The translations under genes and the position numbers were made by a program. 64,000 bases of DNA from Xylaria sp. FL1777 (taxonomy: Eukaryota > Ascomycota > Sordariomycetes > Xylariales > Xylariaceae), in the NCBI GenBank assembly GCA_022578965.1, contig MU400695.1, forward strand, positions 16,021 to 80,020, read 5' to 3'. Below the pieces are notes generated by a model. That model was not told where the DNA came from. It was given only the letters and a program-made list of their open reading frames with translations, and ran no database searches. Below, piece after piece: positions 23,575 to 34,231 of this stretch. Each line of letters begins with the position of its first letter. Position 1 is the first letter of the stretch.

Positions 23575-24660
23575 ATGGGGTCCCGAGGCCGAGTCATCCA
23601 GGCGGTACCAAACGAAATTGTGTTGCTTATTGCTGGGTATATGGATATCACAACACTCAGTTGTTTCATGGCGACAAGCAAGGTATTAGCAAGACTTCCT
23701 TCCACAGATCACCCCTGATGCCCCGCTGGATATCAATCAACGATGAACACAATCCTGACTTGGAAGCAGGGAATAAATGTGTTCGTAAAGTACCATGAGC
23801 GCTCCATCTCCAAGAAACGCGCGGCCACGTTTACGCTACCTCCCCTAGGAGCCATTCTTTCTTCATGTTCTGACGAACGTCATGTGATACCAAAGAATTC
23901 ATTTGCGATGCTCCTTGAACTCGAACGCCGCGATATCAGAATCGACCGCATGATAAAAGAGCGTCCTAAGAAATTCTGCATCCCTTCACCTCCCTGGCTC
24001 CCTTCCTTAACGCCACTTGGGCAAATTCGCTTGGTGCCCATAATAAAGCGAGCTCTACATCAATGCGACCGCATTGCAGACATCGCAGCAAATGAATGGC
24101 CAATCCCGCCGGGTTATTATCGCAACATACCAGACGGGGTGTATGAATTGCCAGAGGCTTTAATACCCCCAACCACTCAGCTGAGCAAGTTCAACCCCTT
24201 GACCAACCCAAGGGCTAGACCAAAACAGATAGAGTACATACAATCACTATCGCTTGAAGACGTTACGGGACTCATGCTGTTACTCAATATGCTCGGACAT
24301 GGGATAATGTCTCATTGTACCTCCGCTACTCACTTCGAACGCATGGTCGTTATGGAGGAGTGTATTTTGCGTCATGGAACATGGTTCTTGTGGGCACGCC
24401 TTTCCAGGAAACCAAGCTTGCTAGAATTAGCTATCTATATAATGTCAGGCGGAAGGGCTGAAGCGAGCTACTGGGAGTCTGGGGATATTACAGACCTAGC
24501 TGGGCTCAAGATGACATTGTTAGGCCAGTTCAAGAAACTTCTCGGTGGGGAGACTCATAATGAGTTTGCTGAAAGGATACCAGGCGCGTTCAAAACACTC
24601 CTGCGTGGTGATGATAAGGGAGGTAAATTGTGGGTTCATGATTTTGATTACGATGACTAA
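23575..24660 (+). CDS. F-box-like protein of unknown function
   Basis: The model joins 23575-23682 and 23770-24660 (332 aa). The start (VPNEIVLLIAGYMDITTLSCFMATSK) reads like an F-box, the motif that binds Skp1 in SCF ubiquitin ligases. The main exon is in the same frame, but an in-frame TGA at 23716-23718 separates them. An 87-nt intron removes it, with donor GTATTA, branch-like CTGAC at about 23755 and acceptor GCAG at 23769. The C-terminal two thirds (LEDVTGLMLLLNMLGHGIMSH, FERMVVMEECILRHGTWFLW) look like a domain shared by uncharacterised fungal proteins that I cannot name. If the intron is not real, the gene would be split by a stop and could be a pseudogene. The likely substrate is unknown. 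Confidence 0.65.
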
Positions 24661-25739
24661 AAGTAGATTCATGGTGATATGAGGGGCTATATGTATATGC
24701 TAGGACAGCGACGGACCTTTGCTTTTTATTTTTCCTTTCCTAAACAGGGACAGCGTGGTACCAATAAAATAGGTAGATACATCTTATTTAGGTCTTGCTT
24801 CGTGGCCATTCTATAAGATGAGGAATATTACTTCCAGCTTAATATTCTCCATTCTCTTCTCTCTACTGTATCATATAGGTTTTTACCTATACTGACAGTT
24901 GTAAAGCAGTTCAAAGTAGATGATCTAGAGGTGAACGTCGCTGAGTTGCATCCTACTCTTGAGGTTCATGCTTACGTAGGTACCTTATATACCTCCCTAG
25001 TTACAAAGCCTGATTACTACCATCGTGATCCACCTACAGGACATTTATACCAGCCTTTATAGATACATTAGTATTTGCTAATAATTAAAGCATAACATCA
25101 TGGCTATCTTCATAACAAAATATTGTGTGAACCCTATATCTACCCTAATTACAGGACTCACAAAAAGAAGTTCGGATCGTCTACCTCGTACTACTTAGTG
25201 CCTATTTTTATCTAGAGAAATAGCCCTTAGTCGCACAGACAGCCTTTAAGAGACGACTTTTGATAAGAAATCATCTCAGACCAAGATGATATCGACCGTG
25301 TCTTTCATCGCAAGAGCCGAGTTTCTCGATCCCTATAAATCCTAGGATTAAGACAAGCCCGATGACCTTGTAACTCCTGGCTCGCTCTAGTACCTTGGCC
25401 TCCCGCTCTCTTTTCGGTCTTTGACTGCTCCTCAACACCATAAAACCCCATTAATCATGCAACCCCGTCTATGAGAGCAGTCTTCTGTCCCTACCATGCT
25501 CATACTAGTCTAGATACATCCTATCCTTCGCCTATGAAGAGCAGTTCTGCGGGTCTGAAATAGATGGAAGAGAAAGAAAAGGGAAATAGCTCCGCATACG
25601 ACTCTGGGGATTCCTCACCTCAATTGCCTTGCTATCGGGAGTAGTCCAGGAATTAATCCCTATATGCTCACCAATTTAATTAGCCTCATCCGTAGTCACC
25701 CCTTACTGCCTAAAATGGCCCCTGTAACCGCGCTTACAC

Positions 25740-25779
<40 letters not shown>

Positions 25780-27646
25780 TTATAGGCGATCGTTGTGCAA
25801 AGCTCACAGATAGCGCCAAATGACCATTCTCAACTGTTCTACTGTCAGAAAAGCTGAGTCCACTTCTCGATCTACGTCTTGGTCATCTACCCCTTAGGGT
25901 TCTTAGACGATAGTAGGATAGCTGGGTGTTTTGTCTATTCGTATCAGGTATAGATAATGATATATGTACCCGTGATAAATTCCACGTTAAGGTAAAAGCA
26001 ATGTACGTCAAAGCTATACTGAGGATCAATTCATATCTCTATGAGAACTTCTAGACTTTTTCTCGTACTTTCCCCCTTTACAACACATCTAAGTACAAAG
26101 GGAAAAAATAGATCATCGTATGTATCTAGTAATCGCCATGCCACCCTTCCTACTCAAAGATCCGTACGTAATTTCAGCCAGCATTTCCTCCATACCTGGA
26201 AAGACAGACCTGTCTTGAAACGGCAGAATTACCAGATGAGCTAACGCATAGTAATAGCAACTTGACAACATATCCTTCTTTGCTCTTTGTTCCTCACAAC
26301 ATCAGCGATATATGATAAAGTGGCCGGCAAAGTTCTGAATACACTCTAATCGGCGATCAGAATTAAAGGCCATTCACGAGAAGTGGAAAGGGTGAAAGTA
26401 GGACCAGGCTCACCAGGAACAGTTCAGCGTATCCTAGTAAGGGCAGCGCGTGTTGCGGCACCTTAGATTTTCGTCCGCCAACCAACCACAGTAGTTACAT
26501 CGTGGGTAGGTCAATGGCTTCCCGTACAGGACGTTGTCAGTGGTTTTCGAGGAGATACACATTGTTGATTGGTTTGAAATATTGGCACTAAGGGAACTTG
26601 GTAATGCCAGAAAGGTAGAGAATATGAATATAATTGGCTGATCAGCTCTAGCTGTGTTGAGGTGAAGTGTTGTTCGTCTTGCTTAGATGACATGGGAAAT
26701 CTGCCTTTCTTATACTCATGATGGGAACTAGACTACGTATCTGGCTCGTTCCTTGACAGGGTGGTAAATCCTGTTGATTTCAATGACAGAGACCAACACT
26801 ACATTATCACTACTCGCGCTGCCTCCCCATCAATGCGGAAGTATGAGTTTGTTCATTATTGGTTAGGCGTCTTCCGAAGTGTCAGGCATAGTTACAGATG
26901 CCCCTCCTTTGCAGAGTGGAATATCCAGCTGGCCTTGACAATAGGACATAAATGTGGATAGTGTAACATTATCTAGATATAAACAACATAAAATTCTAAC
27001 AGGTACATAGGGAGTAGAATAGCTGTAATGCAAATGTCTCGAGAGACCAAATATGTATAACTATAAGGTTTCATCAAAGCAGTGTAAGTCAGGCATAGAA
27101 CTAATCTACTAGTTTAGAAACTAGAAATATTCCAATTAATGCCCTAATTTTTTTTAATAAAAATAAACGAGTACAGTTAAACAAAGTGTTTTTAGATTGC
27201 ACTTGTGTTTTCCTGTAACATGAAGAGCCAGCCTTGCACGAAGACCATTATATGGGAGATCATTCCTAGCCCATACGCAGTATGTCACGGCCCCCAATCG
27301 GCTGTGCAATCCCAAACCAACATGGCGAAACTTCGCTTGATGTACCAAGTGGTGGCCGGGAGGTGGTCTCTGAAGAGGCTGTACAGGTTAAGTAATAAAA
27401 AGTAAAAGCTATGCCCCACCGTTTTCCGTGTTGGTTTGACTGTATCACTGCCCCGCATACATACTGTAGGCGCTACAACACCCGCCGTTAGGCACATCAT
27501 CGGAAGACTTCCCTGGAACAAGGCAACTGGGCAACCAGGACTAATTTAAAAAAAAAGAAAGAAAAGAAGTTAAAAGAGGCGTTAGTTTACTTCTTTATTG
27601 AACAGACACTGTATCTCGCATCTGACTGCTTGATTTCTATGGCAAG
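24661..27646. other. Gene-free, AT-rich stretch
   Basis: Three kilobases without a frame I can support. It contains an (AG)16 microsatellite at 25745-25776 and one TACTGCGTA copy (reverse, 27274-27282). A short minus-strand stretch around 26205-26245 faintly resembles a tRNA A box but lacks the rest of a tRNA. Decayed repeats are possible but not recognisable. Confidence 0.5.
25745..25776. repeat. (AG)16 microsatellite
   Basis: A perfect AG dinucleotide run of 32 bases in gene-free DNA. Confidence 0.95.
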
Positions 27647-28885
27647 ATGGAAAAGCCGAGCGATCACTGGCAGGGTTTTGCCGACCTGAGTTCAGATTCG
27701 GACAAATACAAGCGAATTCACCTCCTTTTCTCTTCGGCAAACTTCAAATATCTGGAGACATGCGGTATAGAGTCGCGGAGGAGGCATCAACCGGACTTGC
27801 CTCCCCATGTTACGTGCAGTGTTAATTTGACGCATTTTACTTCTGGGTTTAATAATGTGATCCTGGAACTTGGATTTTCGGACAACGTATACTGGATCGC
27901 TCGGGTCCCGCATCAAACCCTCGACAACGGCGACAGAACCTCAATGCTCAGCGAGATTGCGACAATGAAGATAATAAAAGAGCATACCACTGTCCCGATC
28001 CCTCAGGTTTTCGACTTTGAGACATCCGCAGACCAACCCTTTGGCTACCCGTACGTTTTCATGGAGTACCTAGGGGGCCGCAGCCTTCCGAATGGGCTTG
28101 CGACAACTATACCTCACCAGCACCATGCCAGAGTGGCCAAGCAGTTAGCCAATGTCTTCGCCGAACTCCAGAATCTGACATTCAGTCGCATTGGGCGCCT
28201 TTGGTGTGGAGAAAAGGTTGATCAGCCTGTCGAGGTTATCTCCATGGCTTGGCACTCTTCGCCTGGTCCCCTGGAGACTTCGTTCGAATATTTTTACAAC
28301 CAGAGACAGAGTGAAAATCGGGAAATAATCGCCATGCATCCAAATAACCCAGACTGGCTGACAGCATGCTGGGTGCTGAAAACGGCTCTGGCCCACCTCA
28401 TCATTGAGGATAGAGTCCGAGGCCCCTTTCCCCTGTGTCATCTCGATCTTCACTTCGGCAATATGCTTTTTGACGACGAGTACAATCTGACGGGAATTAT
28501 TGATTGGAGCAGTGCCCAGGCCGCCCCTCTCGAGCAGCTCTCAGTCTGTCCAGAATTTGTTACTTTCCCAGGATTATCAGACGAGGAGAATCGACCCATC
28601 GTCGAGCTGAAGAATCTCGTTATAGGGTCTTTAAAGGAGATAGAGAGAGATCGGGAAAAGCGGCCACCCCGGGATAACCTGGAAATGGACATGGCACGGA
28701 ACCCGAACCCTACGCTCCTTTCCACCTACATGGCTTCTAAGAGTGCGGAGATCACCCACCGTCAGTACATGGCTTCACCAGGAGGAAGTCTTTTCGCTGG
28801 CAAGATGGTTGCCGAGCTTATATACGGTAAGAGTGTTACTTGGGAACAGCTGAAGGATGTATATGGCACTGTGCCGCTTTTCTAG
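27647..28885 (+). CDS. Aminoglycoside-phosphotransferase-family (APH) kinase-like protein
   Basis: A single exon encodes 412 aa from the ATG at 27647. It has the protein-kinase-like APH fold: an N-lobe with YWIARVPHQ, then SEIATMKIIKEHTTVPIPQVFDFE, and a hinge GYPYVFMEYLGG. The catalytic loop is HLDLHFGNMLFD (His265, Asp267, Asn272), followed by the metal-binding IIDWSSA (Asp286). Such proteins are numerous in filamentous fungi. Most are uncharacterised and need not act on antibiotics; proposed substrates are small hydroxylated molecules. All the usual catalytic residues are visible, so the enzyme is probably active. No biosynthetic cluster surrounds it. Family assignment is firm; the substrate is unknown. 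Confidence 0.85.
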   Translation: MEKPSDHWQGFADLSSDSDKYKRIHLLFSSANFKYLETCGIESRRRHQPDLPPHVTCSVNLTHFTSGFNNVILELGFSDNVYWIARVPHQTLDNGDRTSMLSEIATMKIIKEHTTVPIPQVFDFETSADQPFGYPYVFMEYLGGRSLPNGLATTIPHQHHARVAKQLANVFAELQNLTFSRIGRLWCGEKVDQPVEVISMAWHSSPGPLETSFEYFYNQRQSENREIIAMHPNNPDWLTACWVLKTALAHLIIEDRVRGPFPLCHLDLHFGNMLFDDEYNLTGIIDWSSAQAAPLEQLSVCPEFVTFPGLSDEENRPIVELKNLVIGSLKEIERDREKRPPRDNLEMDMARNPNPTLLSTYMASKSAEITHRQYMASPGGSLFAGKMVAELIYGKSVTWEQLKDVYGTVPLF

Positions 28886-29702
28886 ACGATTTTTAAATAT
28901 GCCATGACTATATCGGGAGGCCCTAATAGTACTATCTCTACACTACTTAAGTAGGGTGACTTATCAGTTGGGGCTTTGGGGTCTTTTGTCCGGCATATCT
29001 CAGCCTGGGGACATAGATGCAGGCGTTTCCCTTTTTTTGCATCGAAGTGAAATGGAGATGAAGAAACTTCGAGTTGTATAGCCTTATCGTCGGAGGTTTT
29101 CTGCATTACGAAGTAATGGAATGGAAAACCCAACGTTAGAATAAGTAGAAAGAAGTAGAACGATAGAATAGAAGAACCAAAGAGGTTAGTTCATCGAAGA
29201 AGAAAAAAAGGATAATTCCGTACTCCGTACCTTGTACCTTGCAGTTGGCAGTAAGTACCTACCTAAGATAAGAGCTCTTTTCTGGCCACAGGCCTAGAAT
29301 AGCCACGTGTGCCCCATTAGGCATTAGGTGGGTACTCACTCTAGGTGGCCGATCTGGCTAGATGGTTGGTGGCTCTAGATGGGCACTTAATCTGTACCTG
29401 TATCGGCAACGCCCTTGTCTCGAGCTATCTCGAGCCCATCGTCACTTCTCCATCAGATCATCCTTTGACGCCTTTCTTTCGTCTCTTGACGCACGTGTAG
29501 ACCACTTGAGTTTAAGGAGGTACCTACATACCTAGATACTCAAGTTGCTTAAGTACTCGAGGTACTCACCATTCTCGAATGAGACCACGGTCAATACTTA
29601 CTTTCCATCCGAAATCTAATCTGAACGTCAATGCCTGTTCAGTTTACCCGCATTTGCTGGGGATCCCGCTCCATCTAAACCAAACCCGTTTCAACCACCT
29701 TG

Positions 29703-29743
29703 CACACAGCACACAGCACACAGCACACAGCACACAGCACACG
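29703..29743. repeat. CACACAG 7-bp minisatellite
   Basis: Almost six tandem copies of the heptamer CACACAG, about 350 bases upstream of the glutaredoxin start codon. Confidence 0.95.
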
Positions 29744-29767
29744 TTGGCCCTTACATTGCGCATCACA

Positions 29768-29806
29768 CATCGCATATCATCGCACATCATCGCACATCAT
29801 CGCACA
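29768..29806. repeat. CATCATCGCA 10-bp minisatellite
   Basis: Three to four tandem copies of a decamer (CATCATCGCA; the first unit is diverged), about 290 bases upstream of the glutaredoxin start codon. Confidence 0.9.
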
Positions 29807-30092
29807 TAACCACACGTAAAAGAGACTTGTGCCAGTGATAGCCAAGGCTCGGACCTACTCGACCGGTGGAATTCAGCGATTCGTTGCGCAGCGCCATTCA
29901 CAGCACCACGGCTGCAATCCCGCGACCCTCATCATTCGTCTCTGCAAGAAAATGCCCGTTGCCCCCCTTCGAAGGTCGATTCGATAGGTCGATTTCTCCC
30001 GAAATCTACGAGCCGACAAGCTCCATCCGCCTTCTAACGGGCGAGGAGAGAAACCGCCGCCAGAGGGCTGTTCACCCAACGTCCTACATAAG

Positions 30093-31000
30093 ATGCCTTC
30101 TCCAAGACGAGTGCGCTTCCTTATGGTGACGGTTCTTGCCATCGTTGTCACCATATTGTTCTTCACATCTAAGATGCGACAGTCGGCGCCTCGCGATCCC
30201 CGGACAATAAATAGCTTCTTTGGCAAGACAGTGAACGGGTTAGACCAGCGGCATGGAGGAGGAAGAGGAGGAGGAGGACACGTTGTTATGAGCGGGAAGG
30301 GACTGTCTAGTGACGAGAGCCTCAAAGATCACGACGGGGATGGCAGTGTTGATGAAGACGATGAGAAGTTGGCCCAAGAGATGGCCGATCGACTACGCGC
30401 TGCCGAACAACAAGCTAAGGAGCAGGCAAATGCAAAATCTCCCCTCAAGCCTGATGCCCCAAGCGACGTTGTGGGCGTGGGCAGTTCCGCTGGCGGCCAG
30501 AAGAAGGGCAAGTATAGAATCTCTAAGCATGACACCGAGGATGAGAAAGATGAGGAGGGCGATGAAAATTCCGAGGCAGAAGTTGCTCTCTACGAGATTC
30601 TGGAAAAATCGCCAGGTATGTACACCACCAGTGCAGTGCACACGCGTAACCTCCTTCATCTGACTATCACCTAGTTGTTATTTTCTCCAAGACGTACTGC
30701 CCTTATTCGAAGAAAACAAAGGGTATCCTGCTCGAGAAATACATTATAGAGCCTACGCCCTACGTCGTGGAGCTTAACGAACACCCGCTTGGGTCTAAAA
30801 TACAGACCCTTCTGGCTGAAAAGACTGGCAGGAAGACAGTCCCCAACATCATGATCCAAGGGAAGAGTGTCGGTGGTAATGACGAAATTTCTAAACTCGA
30901 CTTGAGGAAGACACTAATCGACAAGTTCAAGTCTATGGGCGGCAAGAAGATTTCTATGAAGGAAAGATTCACCGGTAATGCTAAGGACAAGGCATCTTGA
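30093..31000 (+). CDS. Membrane-anchored monothiol glutaredoxin (Grx6/Grx7-like)
   Basis: Exons 30093-30615 and 30675-31000 encode 282 aa. The 59-nt intron has a GTATGT donor and a CTGAC branch-like site. Residues about 8-26 (FLMVTVLAIVVTILFFTS) form an N-terminal membrane anchor, and a long polar linker rich in Gly, Asp and Glu follows. The glutaredoxin domain starts at about residue 165, with KTYCPYSKKT (Cys183) and the glutathione-binding TVPNIMIQGKSVGG. A membrane anchor plus a single active-site cysteine is the arrangement of yeast Grx6 and Grx7, which act in the ER and Golgi lumen. Grx7 also uses CPYS. The activity is glutathione-dependent thiol reduction or deglutathionylation; the luminal location is inferred from the family. 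It may belong to the secretory-pathway oxidative stress response. Confidence 0.88.
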
Positions 31001-31790
31001 GTTATCCGTCGTTTGCTATTTCAGATTTCGCTCAAACTGTAGATATAGGATGGACTTGGGTGGTTCACGGTCATATATGCATTAGTGGTGTTGGGGAAAG
31101 TTGGAATTTAGTCAAATATCACCAGTTTTACGGCACACTGTACAGAATATGAGGAGGGATGCGCTGGAATTCGTCTCGATGGCCAGGTTGCTGCCAAAAT
31201 TATAACTAGTGCGCAGTTTGCCGCTGGTGATACTTGTATAGCCTACACGCTGCATGGTTGACAATGATACTTTATGAGATTACTATTTAGTTGGGACTAC
31301 TTACTCTAGCTTTGACCTCGCAACATTTCCTGGTTGCATTGCTCCAATCTGCTACGCCAAGTCTTCTCTACGCAGTATCTAGAAAATAACTAGATCTTAT
31401 ATACCTGGTGAATCGTAATAAACAATTCATATACCTACACCTCTCAACGGATCATACTAGACCTCCTGTCAGCAAGAGCCGCCAACCTAGTCCAGAGGAT
31501 TAGGTTCAACGCCGTGATATACCTATAGGTAGATGCGATCGCCGGCTCCATCCCCGCACACTCCAACTCGACCGGAGACCGACCTACAGTTGACATGCAT
31601 TGCTTGGCTCCGCTAAGAACACCACAGTACGCCTCGTGATGACATACCTACCATGGATGGTCTACCGGTATACCGGTATTACAACAAAATATGTTCCCCC
31701 GCACCTTAGCTCCAGTGGCGCTGTTAGATCGCTTAATCTCATTAGTCTCTTTCGTAGGTCTGATGTTCGCATGACGAGGTGCGATATCCA
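31001..31790. other. Intergenic stretch, no supported gene
   Basis: This lies between the glutaredoxin stop and the carboxylesterase start. It has one reverse TACTGCGTA copy at 31369-31377. A short frame at 31600-31794 is not supported. Confidence 0.5.
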
Positions 31791-33997
31791 ATGAACAAGC
31801 TAGCCATGACTGGGCGATCAATCATTAATATCTTACTGGCAGCGGCGGGCTTAGCGGCCACCACCGCCGCCGCCACCGCTACTGCACAGCCCGTAGTCCG
31901 CGTGCTGAACGGGAGCTACGAGGGCCTGCATCTACCGTCGTTCGGGCAGGACGTGTTCCTCGGGATCCCGTATGCGCAGGACACCGGGGGACCGAACCGG
32001 TTCCGGGTCCCGCAGTCGCTGGACGAGACGTGGGAGGGCGTGCGGATGGCCAAGGTCTACGGGCCCGCGTGCCCCGATCAGCAGGTCGCGGCCGACGGAT
32101 ACTATGGCATGGGCGAGGACTGTCTTAGCATCAACATCGTGCGGCCTACGGGGGGTTATGGGGGTGGTCGGGGAAATGGGACGGGTGGGGGTGAGACGGC
32201 GAAGACGAAATTACCTGTCTTGGTGTGGATTCATGGCGGGAGCTACCAGGTTGGTACGAGCGGGCTGCCGAACTATAATCTTACGTATTTTGTCCAGCGG
32301 TCCGTCGAGGTTGGCCTGCCGGTTCTGGCGGCGAGTATCAATTATCGGAAGGGTGGGTGGGGGAACATGTACTCCAGGGAGATCCAGGTATGACGAGCTT
32401 ATGCCTCTCGAGGTGATGAATGGAGTATAGAATATGGAGATATGGGATATTTATTGCGGACGGACTGACTAACTAGTCTTTCTATAGGGATCTGGAAACA
32501 CGAATCTTGCCCTCCGGGACATGCGTAAGGCGCTCGCTTGGGTTCAGGAGAACATCGGCGCCTTTGGCGGAGATGCCTCTTCTGTCACCATCTGGGGTGA
32601 ATCGGCGGGCTCATTTGCTATAGTACGTATCTCTCTCCAGGGGAAATGTCCAAAAAAAAAAAAATAGAATAGAGAGAGAGAGAGAGAGAGAGAAATCCTC
32701 ACATCCTTGATATATCGGGATATTCCAGAAAGTGCATTATATACTGATCTACATAAACCTTATCTAGGGTCAACTCCTGATGAGCTACGGCGGACGCACA
32801 GACGGGCTGTTCCACCGATCCATCCAAGAGAGCGGCAGTGCCGCGTCGGCCTGGTATAACGGGTCGGACTGGTACCAGCCCATCTATGATAAGATCGTCG
32901 ACCAGGCGAACTGCACGCAGGCTATCGACACGCTGAAGTGTCTCAGAACCCTCGACTACGAGACGATTTTTCCGTTTCTGAACTCCTCGACTGTGCCTGG
33001 CCCAGGCTGGTATCCTACCGTTGGTAAGTTGACAAACACATACCGAAATCTCTAGGTCAAAGAGCCTTTCTCCTTGTCTGTTTCTTCTTGTTACATACTT
33101 CAAAGGGCGAAAATATGTGGGTGGGTGTGTCGTAATAGGAGAGTGTGAGCCCAAGGAGCGTCCGAGTTCAGAGTATTTAACCCAGAGTGAACAGACGGCG
33201 ACGTGATCCCAGCCTATCCAACCGAGCTCCTGCTCCAAGGGCGCTTCGCGCACGTGCCGCACCTATACGGGACGAACTCGGACGAAGGCACGGACAACGC
33301 GCCGGTGGGCGTGATCAACACGGACGCGGACCTGCGCGCGTACCTGCTGCACGACACGGGCTTCGGGTTCCCGGCGTCGACGGTGTCGCGCATCATGCAG
33401 CTGTATCCAGACGACCCGGCCCAGGGGATCCCGCTGGACACGGGCGCCGAGCGCTTCGCGGACAAGGGCTACCAGTACAAGCGCGTGGCGGCCATCGTCG
33501 GCGACGTCTTCTACCACGCGCCGCGGCTCGAGGACGCGCGGCAGTACGCGCGGCGCGCGCCGACCTTCATCTACCGCTTCAACACGCGGCCGGTGGCCGG
33601 GTACGCCGACACGGCCTACAACGGCACGGCCGCGGGCGGGGGCAGCGGCAACGGCAACGGCAACGATACGGCGACGGTGATGTTGGCGCCTGCGTACAAG
33701 GGCGTGGCGCACTTCAGCGAGGTCGGCTTCGTCTTCGCGAACCCGGGGACCGTCGGCCCGTGGCCTGGATATCGGGCGCTCAGCAGGCAGATGAGCGAGC
33801 AGTGGATCCGGTTCGCGAACACGGGGGACCCGAATGGGCAGGGCCTGCCGCGGTGGCCGCGGTACGATGAGGGCGAGAAGGGGCTCAACTTGGTGCTGCA
33901 GACGGAGGGGCAGGGCGGGACGTACGTGGAGGAAGACACGTATAGGATTGAGGGGCGAGAGTATTTGACTAAGTGGGCGCGTAGACGGCATGTATAG
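31791..33997 (+). CDS. Secreted carboxylesterase/lipase, type B
   Basis: Four exons (31791-32387, 32488-32622, 32768-33023, 33195-33997) encode 596 aa. The protein starts with a likely signal peptide ([20 protein letters not shown], cut near TATAQP). Family landmarks are [19 protein letters not shown] and the oxyanion-hole region VWIHGGSY. The catalytic triad can be assigned to Ser238 in GESAG, Glu360 in GTNSDEG and His502 in GVAHFSEVG. Type-B carboxylesterases hydrolyse ester bonds of lipids or xenobiotics outside the cell. There is an ATG at 31791 and another at 31806; either gives a signal peptide. Intron 2 carries an AG microsatellite. Exons 1 and 4 are strikingly rich in G and C at third positions, unlike the neighbouring genes, and this creates long false frames on other strands. 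The substrate is unknown. Confidence 0.88.
32671..32693. repeat. (AG)n microsatellite in a carboxylesterase intron
   Basis: A perfect AG run of about 23 bases after an A run, inside intron 2 of the esterase gene. Confidence 0.9.
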
Positions 33998-34231
33998 TTA
34001 TGATTGATACATACATAAAGTTTCCATGGGACAGAACACTCAAGAGACAGAAGAGTTGATGTAGAGATGGAGGCACAATGATGGTGCCTTTAATATAATA
34101 ATAGATACATAATTCCCGACTTAAGATTCTAAGGCTTGATGTGTGCAGGACATACAGTGGCATAGAACGAGAAATAGTACAGAAAGATTGCGTAGCTGAA
34201 ATTGGTTCCTCGTCTCTAAGCGGCGCATGCT

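Larger units (their letters stand above)
28886..30092 (+). promoter_or_regulatory. Intergenic stretch with promoter repeats of the glutaredoxin gene
   Basis: No gene is seen between the APH-like gene and the glutaredoxin. The stretch has a TACTCCGTA copy (29221-29229), a TACGAAGTA copy (29107-29115), TACCTA runs around 29250 and 29520, and two adjacent minisatellites (29703-29743 and 29768-29806). The glutaredoxin promoter and leader are presumably in its last few hundred bases. Confidence 0.5.

Noticed and set aside
26205..26245. tRNA-like sequence (minus strand, TAGCTCATCTGG)
   Set aside because: It resembles an A box, but the D-stem cannot pair properly, and a B box at the right distance and an acceptor stem are missing.
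27647..28885. APH-family protein as an antibiotic-resistance gene
   Set aside because: The fold is shared by very many fungal proteins of unknown substrate; nothing around it points to resistance.
33187..33991. Long open frames on both strands overlapping carboxylesterase exon 4
   Set aside because: They are Arg/Ala/Gly-rich shadows produced by the GC-rich third positions of the esterase exon, whose frame has the catalytic Glu and His.
17678..34000. Biosynthetic gene cluster around the esterase, APH kinase and glutaredoxin
   Set aside because: No backbone enzyme, transporter or pathway regulator is present, and the neighbouring genes are housekeeping.
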